DNA from: Dehalococcoidia bacterium
GTDB lineage: Bacteria > Chloroflexota > Dehalococcoidia > E44-bin15 > DAOWNJ01
Length of the DNA stretch: 8,772 nucleotides
Assembly (NCBI GenBank): GCA_030642645.1
Contig: DAOWNJ010000032.1
Span: 1-8,772 of the forward strand
Reading direction: 5' to 3'
This document shows positions 5,265-8,772 of the stretch, piece by piece. Below the pieces are notes generated by a model. The model did no database searches. It saw nothing but the letters and a program-made list of their open reading frames with translations, and was not told the DNA's origin. The position numbers were made by a program, and so were the translations under genes. The stretch's first letter is position 1; every line of letters begins with the position of its first letter.

Positions 5265-6203
5265 ATGGGTGACAGGCTGAAGGGAAAGGTTGCAATTGTT
5301 ACCGGTGGTGGTCGTGGGCTCGGAAGGGCTCATTGTCTGGCCCTGGCCGATGAGGGGGCAAAGGTTGTTGTGAACGACCTTGGTGGTGAGGTGGATGGGA
5401 CTGGGGCCGCAAAGGGGCCAGCAGATGAGGTGGTTTCTGAGATAAAGGCGAAGGGGGGAGAGGCTATTGCCAACTATGGGTCGGTGGTCAGTTACACCGA
5501 TGCAGAGGCACTGATCAAAGCGGCCATTGACACCTATGGAAAGCTTGACATTCTGGTGAATAACGCTGGTATCCTCAGGGACAGGATGGTGTTCAACATG
5601 GCTGAAGAGGAGTGGGACGCCGTCGTGGCCGTCCACCTGAAGGGCCACTTCAACACCGTAAGGCATGCCTGCTCCTACTTCAGGCAGATGTGGAAGGAGA
5701 AGAAGCAGGGTGGGCGAATAATAAACACCGCCTCTATCTCCGGCTGGGGTAATATGGGGCAGGTAAACTATAGTTCCGTGAAGGAGGGCATTATAGGGCT
5801 CACCAGGACGGTTGCCCTGGACATGGGGAGGTATGGGGTTACCTGCAATGCCATACGCCCCGGTGCTGCCACAAGGATGACCTGGACACCTGAGCTGAAG
5901 GCCGCCATGGAGAAGGCGAAGGCTGCTGGAGTTACTGGAGCGGCTGGAGCGGGGATGGGGGACATCGCCTCTATGGCCCCTGAGATGGTCTCCCCGATGG
6001 TTGTATACCTGGCAACAGATGCGGCTGCCAATGTCAATGGGCAGGCCTTCCACTGCGCTGGTGGCAGGATAGAGCTTGAGGCCCTACCAATGATCAAGAG
6101 GGGTATCTACAAAGAGGGGATTTTCACCCTCGATGAACTTGACTCTATACTGCCGGGCACTCTGCTCGCAGGGCTGGTCAACCCGAGCCCGGCAGCGGAA
6201 TAA
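5265..6203 (+). CDS. SDR dehydrogenase, MFE-2/17beta-HSD4-like (copy 1)
   Basis: A 312-residue short-chain dehydrogenase. It has the Rossmann glycine motif TGGGRGLG (13-20), acidic Asp38 after beta-2 favouring NAD(H), NNAG (99-102), Ser157 in NTASISG, and YSSVK (169-173), so the active site looks intact. The segment VVVNDLGG followed by an Asp/Gly insert, and NAGILRDRM, are characteristic of the (R)-3-hydroxyacyl-CoA dehydrogenase domain of peroxisomal multifunctional enzyme 2 and its bacterial relatives. The length exceeds a classical 250-residue SDR; the extra 50 residues are C-terminal (IKRGIYKEGIFTLDELDSIL). The likely reaction is (R)-3-hydroxyacyl-CoA to 3-ketoacyl-CoA in the cytosol, after the MaoC hydratase pair. 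The start is ATG with AGGAGA 5 nt upstream, 20 nt after the previous stop. It is closely related to the next gene. Confidence 0.92.
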   Translation: MGDRLKGKVAIVTGGGRGLGRAHCLALADEGAKVVVNDLGGEVDGTGAAKGPADEVVSEIKAKGGEAIANYGSVVSYTDAEALIKAAIDTYGKLDILVNNAGILRDRMVFNMAEEEWDAVVAVHLKGHFNTVRHACSYFRQMWKEKKQGGRIINTASISGWGNMGQVNYSSVKEGIIGLTRTVALDMGRYGVTCNAIRPGAATRMTWTPELKAAMEKAKAAGVTGAAGAGMGDIASMAPEMVSPMVVYLATDAAANVNGQAFHCAGGRIELEALPMIKRGIYKEGIFTLDELDSILPGTLLAGLVNPSPAAE

Positions 6204-6221
6204 AACCGGAGGAGGCCTGAA

Positions 6222-7148
6222 ATGGGTGAGCACCTGAAGGACAAGGTTGCTATCGTTACCGGTGCCGGAAGGGGCATAGGTAGAGGGATAGCTTTAAGCT
6301 TGGCTGATGAAGGGGCAAAGGTTGTGGTCGAGGACCTCGGTGGTGAGGTCGATGGGACCGGCGCCGCAAAGGGGCCAGCAGATGATGTGGTTAATGAGAA
6401 CAAGGCAAAGGGGGGAACCGCGATATCCTGCTATGAGGATGTCTCTGATTATGAGTCTGCAGAGAGGATCATAAAGAGCGCCATCGATAACTTCGGAAAG
6501 CTGGACATTCTGGTGAATGTAGCTGGGATCCTCAGGGATAGGATGATCTTCAACATGACCGAGGAGGAGTGGGACAGGGTTTTGAAGGTCCACCTCTATG
6601 GGACCTTCAACTGCACCAAGTTTGCCACTGTCCTCATGAGGCAGCAGAGGAGTGGCAGGATAATAAATACCTCCTCGTCCTCAGGTCTGGGCAGCCCTGG
6701 CCAACCAAACTATGGTGCCGCCAAGGAAGGGATCGTTGGCCTGACCAGGTCAGTGGCCAGGGCCGTGGGCAAATACGGGGTTACCTGCAATGCCATACGC
6801 CCCGGCGGTGCCACCAGGATGACCCTGTCACCGGAGGTCCTGGCGGCTCTGGAGAAGAGGAAGACAGGGGAGTTTGTAGCCGGCCCAGCGGGGGCTGAAA
6901 CCCTGGAGCTCGAGTCTATGAGGCCAGAGGATGTGGGACCATTTGTTGCCTGGCTGGCAAGTGATGATGCCTGGAACGTGAATGGCTATGACTTCGAGAT
7001 CCACAGCGGCGTTGTAGGTGTCTACTCCCAGCCAACGATAATCAGATCCGTCCATAAGGTAGGTTCCTGGACCGTGGACGACATGTTCCAGCTCTGCCCC
7101 CTGATAACAAAGGACCTCCCCAACCCAGCACCGCCACAACCTAAATAG
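6222..7148 (+). CDS. SDR dehydrogenase, MFE-2-like (copy 2, paralogue)
   Basis: A 308-residue tandem paralogue of the preceding gene; by hand count 47 of the first 60 residues are identical. It has TGAGRGIG (13-20), Asp38, Ser152 in NTSSSSG and YGAAK (164-168). The NNAG motif is changed to NVAG (99-102), losing one Asn that stabilises the central sheet, so activity or stability may differ. The C-terminal extension after about 260 departs from copy 1 (VGVYSQPTIIRSVHKVGSW, ending in a Pro-rich tail). The pair could be two enzymes with different chain or stereo preference, or subunits of a hetero-oligomer. An 18-nt gap carrying GGAGGAGG precedes the ATG. It is the last gene of the operon, followed 15 nt later by a strong hairpin terminator. 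Confidence 0.92.
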   Translation: MGEHLKDKVAIVTGAGRGIGRGIALSLADEGAKVVVEDLGGEVDGTGAAKGPADDVVNENKAKGGTAISCYEDVSDYESAERIIKSAIDNFGKLDILVNVAGILRDRMIFNMTEEEWDRVLKVHLYGTFNCTKFATVLMRQQRSGRIINTSSSSGLGSPGQPNYGAAKEGIVGLTRSVARAVGKYGVTCNAIRPGGATRMTLSPEVLAALEKRKTGEFVAGPAGAETLELESMRPEDVGPFVAWLASDDAWNVNGYDFEIHSGVVGVYSQPTIIRSVHKVGSWTVDDMFQLCPLITKDLPNPAPPQPK

Positions 7149-7163
7149 AATAAAAAGCTATAT

Positions 7164-7198
7164 TAAAGAAAGGAAGGCCTCTGGCCTTCCTTTCTTTA
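7164..7198. terminator. Bidirectional intrinsic terminator
   Basis: TAAAGAAAGGAAGGCC (7164-7179) and its exact complement (7183-7198) form a 16-bp stem around a TCT loop. The outer stem is A-rich on the left and T-rich on the right, so it can stop both the plus-strand SDR operon and the minus-strand Nudix-GNAT unit. The GNAT stop codon (7196-7198) lies inside the stem. Confidence 0.88.
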
Positions 7199-7720
7199 TC
7201 TCTCGGTATTCCCTTCAAAGTGGCTTCGGTATAACTCCATAACCAAAAACCTGTGCCCTCCGCGATTGGCCCCTTTCAGTGGAGAGAAGCCACACTTCTC
7301 AAAGCACGTTTGAGCCCTTATATTGCTGGAGAGGGTCTTGAGATAGACCCTCTCCAGCTTTGTGGTCTTGAAGATATGCCCCACGAGTATAGTGACAGTA
7401 TCACTGCCATAGCCCTTATCCCAGTAGGAGCGGTCTCCGATCATGATTCCCAGCTCCGCCTCCCTATTCCTCTCATTGATATTGTAGTACATGCAGTTCC
7501 CAATATGCCTGCCGTCGAGGGTATCAATGGCAAAGCGACGGTGGCGACGGCTTTCATACTTGAGCTCTTCTCTATAGCTATCAAGGTAATCGGAGAAGGA
7601 GACCATTATCGGGAAGGAGGCATCCAGCCAGGAGAGCTCACCATCCCTTCCCCAGGCATAGTCGTCGTCGGCATCTTCCAGCCTTTTCTCTCTGAGCACC
7701 ACCTTCTCGCCTACTACCAT
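7196..7720 (-). CDS. GNAT N-acetyltransferase, RimJ/RimL-like
   Basis: A 174-residue Acetyltransf_3-type GNAT protein. It opens with the typical strand VVLREKRLEDADDDYAW (7-23), followed by a central strand RRFAIDT-DGRHIGNCMYY (61-79). Next come ELGIMI and the acetyl-CoA pyrophosphate loop RSYWDKGYGSD (97-107), and the C-terminal NIRAQTCFEKCGF (133-145), where the Asn and the Phe-Glu-Lys-Cys-Gly-Phe turn are family hallmarks. Members acetylate ribosomal protein N-termini, amino sugars, antibiotics or small metabolites; the substrate here is unknown. Its ATG overlaps the Nudix gene end by 7 nt, with GGGAG 4 nt before it, so the two are co-transcribed and probably translationally coupled. Its stop lies in the bidirectional terminator. 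Confidence 0.88.
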   Translation of the reverse strand: MVVGEKVVLREKRLEDADDDYAWGRDGELSWLDASFPIMVSFSDYLDSYREELKYESRRHRRFAIDTLDGRHIGNCMYYNINERNREAELGIMIGDRSYWDKGYGSDTVTILVGHIFKTTKLERVYLKTLSSNIRAQTCFEKCGFSPLKGANRGGHRFLVMELYRSHFEGNTER

Positions 7721-8157
7721 CCAACTCCCTTAACCATCTGAATCGCCTTGCGCACAACCCCGGCCTCATTTTCATAGGTCAGGGTGCGACATGCCTCCTC
7801 AGCGGGGAACCACTGCACTAGGTCATACTCGAGGTCATGCCGCTCAGTCGAGCCACCGATGGGTAGCATAAGGTAGTGGTGGACCGTCTTTTGGTAGAGA
7901 ACCCCATCGGCGACCCTGGTGAACTCGTAGCTTATGGTGCCGATCTTGGCCTCGATCATCACCTCAAGCCCCGTCTCCTCAGCCACCTCACGCCTTGCAG
8001 CATCCTCGATGCTCTCCCCCGAGTTTGGGGCTCCCTTAGGCAAGCCCCAGGTGCCCAGAGAGCTGCGTCCACAGAGGATGACCTCAACTTGAGCGCCATT
8101 ATCCCGGTGCACCACTCCCCCTGCAGAGACAACATGCTCTACCCTAACCTTGCTCAA
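7714..8157 (-). CDS. Nudix hydrolase (MutT/Ap4A hydrolase-like)
   Basis: A 147-residue Nudix protein. The Nudix box G-x5-E-x7-R-E-V-A-E-E-T-G-L fits exactly at residues 42-64, with the metal-binding REVAEE intact. It is preceded by the usual TWGLPKG (36-42). The family hydrolyses nucleoside diphosphates linked to another group. The N-terminus (VSAGGVVHRDNG) and compact size fit diadenosine tetraphosphate or dNTP house-cleaning enzymes, but specificity is not decided by the sequence. The start is a TTG at 8155-8157, chosen because GGAG lies 7 nt upstream; an ATG further up meets TGA at once. It is the first gene of a two-gene unit with the GNAT gene, driven by the promoter at 8185-8213. Confidence 0.92.
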   Translation of the reverse strand: MSKVRVEHVVSAGGVVHRDNGAQVEVILCGRSSLGTWGLPKGAPNSGESIEDAARREVAEETGLEVMIEAKIGTISYEFTRVADGVLYQKTVHHYLMLPIGGSTERHDLEYDLVQWFPAEEACRTLTYENEAGVVRKAIQMVKGVGW

Positions 8158-8184
8158 CTCACATCTCCCCAGATCAACCCCAGA

Positions 8185-8213
8185 ATTTTAAGAGTCTATG
8201 TGCCCCAAGTCAA
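8185..8213 (-). promoter_or_regulatory. Promoter of the Nudix-GNAT unit
   Basis: On the minus strand, TTGACT (8208-8213) and TAAAAT (8185-8190), each five of six to consensus, are exactly 17 nt apart. The predicted start near 8178 leaves a short leader of about 20 nt holding the ribosome binding site of the TTG-started Nudix gene. Confidence 0.75.
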
Positions 8214-8241
8214 GGGGTTAGACGGTTGGGCAGCAGGGTGG

Positions 8242-8247
8242 TATACT
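8242..8247 (+). promoter_or_regulatory. Possible -10 of the ROK kinase gene
   Basis: TATACT (five of six) lies 15 nt before the TTG start, predicting a start near 8254 and a leader of only about 9 nt. The -35 region at 8218-8224 (TTAGACG) is poor. It is back-to-back with the Nudix promoter. Confidence 0.4.
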
Positions 8248-8262
8248 TCTAAATGAGAGCTA

Positions 8263-8772
8263 TTGAGCAGTGAGAAGCCTTTCATCTTAGCCCTTGACCT
8301 TGGTGGGACAAATTTTCGCGTTGCCCTGGCAAGCCGAGAGGGCCATATCCTGAGGCGGGCCACCGCCCCCACAAATGCCATAGATGGCCGTGAGAGGGTG
8401 ATGCGGCGAATCAACCAATGCCTTAGAGAGGTCGCTTCAGCCGAGATCGATGGTGTTGGGGCCATCTCCTTGGGTGTCGCCGGGCCTATTGACCAAAATG
8501 GGGTTATCCTGAGCCCGCCAAATCTGCCGGGATGGGACAATACCCCGCTCAGGTCGCTCTGGGAGGAGGAGTTCAGGGTCCCGGTGTATGTCGGCAACGA
8601 CTGTAACCTCGCTGCCCTTGGGGAGTATCGCTTCGGAGCGGGCAGGGGGAGGGATAACATTGTCTACATCGCCATCGGCACCGGAATTGGGGGTGGGGTT
8701 ATCATAGATGGCAGGCTTTTTACAGGCTCAGGCGGCCTTGCCACCGAGCTGGGGCACATGACCATAGACCCG
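8263..8772 (+). CDS. ROK-family sugar kinase (glucokinase-like), 3' end beyond window
   Basis: The first 170 residues of a ROK kinase, cut by the right edge; a full member has about 300-320. It shows the phosphate-1 loop LALDLGGTNFRVAL (9-22), GVAGPID (71-77), substrate-loop PPNLPGW (85-91), GNDCNLAALGE (111-121) with the catalytic Asp113, the phosphate-2 loop GTGIGGGVI (139-147) and the ELGH sugar-contact motif (162-165). The CxCGxxGCxE zinc site expected next is beyond the window. The protein lacks an N-terminal helix-turn-helix, so it is a kinase rather than a ROK repressor. ATP-dependent phosphorylation of glucose or a related sugar is likely. The only start in the open frame is TTG at 8263-8265; a stop lies at 8254-8256, and the ribosome binding site is weak. 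It is divergent from the Nudix gene. Confidence 0.9.
   Translation, partial: MSSEKPFILALDLGGTNFRVALASREGHILRRATAPTNAIDGRERVMRRINQCLREVASAEIDGVGAISLGVAGPIDQNGVILSPPNLPGWDNTPLRSLWEEEFRVPVYVGNDCNLAALGEYRFGAGRGRDNIVYIAIGTGIGGGVIIDGRLFTGSGGLATELGHMTIDP

Noticed and set aside
5055..6053. 332-codon open frame on the minus strand opposite the second MaoC gene and first SDR gene
   Set aside because: It is antisense to a clear SDR with all catalytic motifs, is rich in His/Pro/Ser/Gly, resembles no family, and arises from codon bias on the plus strand.
8203..8217. CCCC...GGGG palindrome in the Nudix/ROK gap
   Set aside because: Only four pairs around a seven-base loop; the bases are better explained by the -35 region of the Nudix promoter.

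Overview
The window looks like a bacterial chromosome segment of moderately high GC, with sigma70-type promoters, strong Shine-Dalgarno sites and frequent TTG starts. Gene content (PcrA helicase, a paired MaoC/SDR fatty-acid operon, a SirB1/TPR protein, Nudix, GNAT and ROK kinase) would fit Chloroflexota, perhaps Dehalococcoidia. That placement is an inference from gene style; no rRNA or other marker is present to confirm it.

Left part (1-860), minus strand and visibly more AT-rich than the rest: an unrecognised ORF running off the left edge, overlapping what looks like the 5' half of a HicB-type antitoxin gene, then a small PD-(D/E)XK nuclease-like protein (337-810). These sit directly downstream of a minus-strand tRNA array, Phe(GAA)-Leu(CAA)-Gln(TTG) (858-1094). 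Its spacers are only 1 and 3 nt and it has its own near-consensus promoter. The tRNA-Gln 3' end looks like a boundary between core and accessory DNA.

Middle (1135-4276): pcrA on the minus strand, with an extended -10 promoter that predicts a leaderless mRNA. Divergent from it is a SirB1-like transglutaminase-fold/TPR protein on the plus strand. An in-frame TGA interrupts its second TPR, and a TPR-like reading continues for 43 codons beyond it.

Operon (4277-7148), plus strand: a MaoC N-type subunit, a MaoC hot-dog hydratase carrying the catalytic Asp/His, and two tandem paralogous SDRs resembling the dehydrogenase domain of peroxisomal multifunctional enzyme 2. Spacings are 18-20 nt, each gene has a good ribosome binding site, and a 16-bp hairpin terminator closes the unit. 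Together they read as a split (R)-specific hydratase plus 3-hydroxyacyl-CoA dehydrogenase module acting on CoA thioesters. The substrate is unknown.

Right part (7196-8772): a two-gene minus-strand unit, Nudix hydrolase then GNAT acetyltransferase (7-nt overlap), converging on the SDR operon at the shared terminator. It diverges from a ROK-family sugar kinase that runs off the right edge. No CRISPR array, insertion sequence or origin was seen, and no gene-free stretch reaches 300 bases. The longest, 4057-4276, holds the post-TGA remnant, a hairpin and the ribosome binding site of the MaoC operon.
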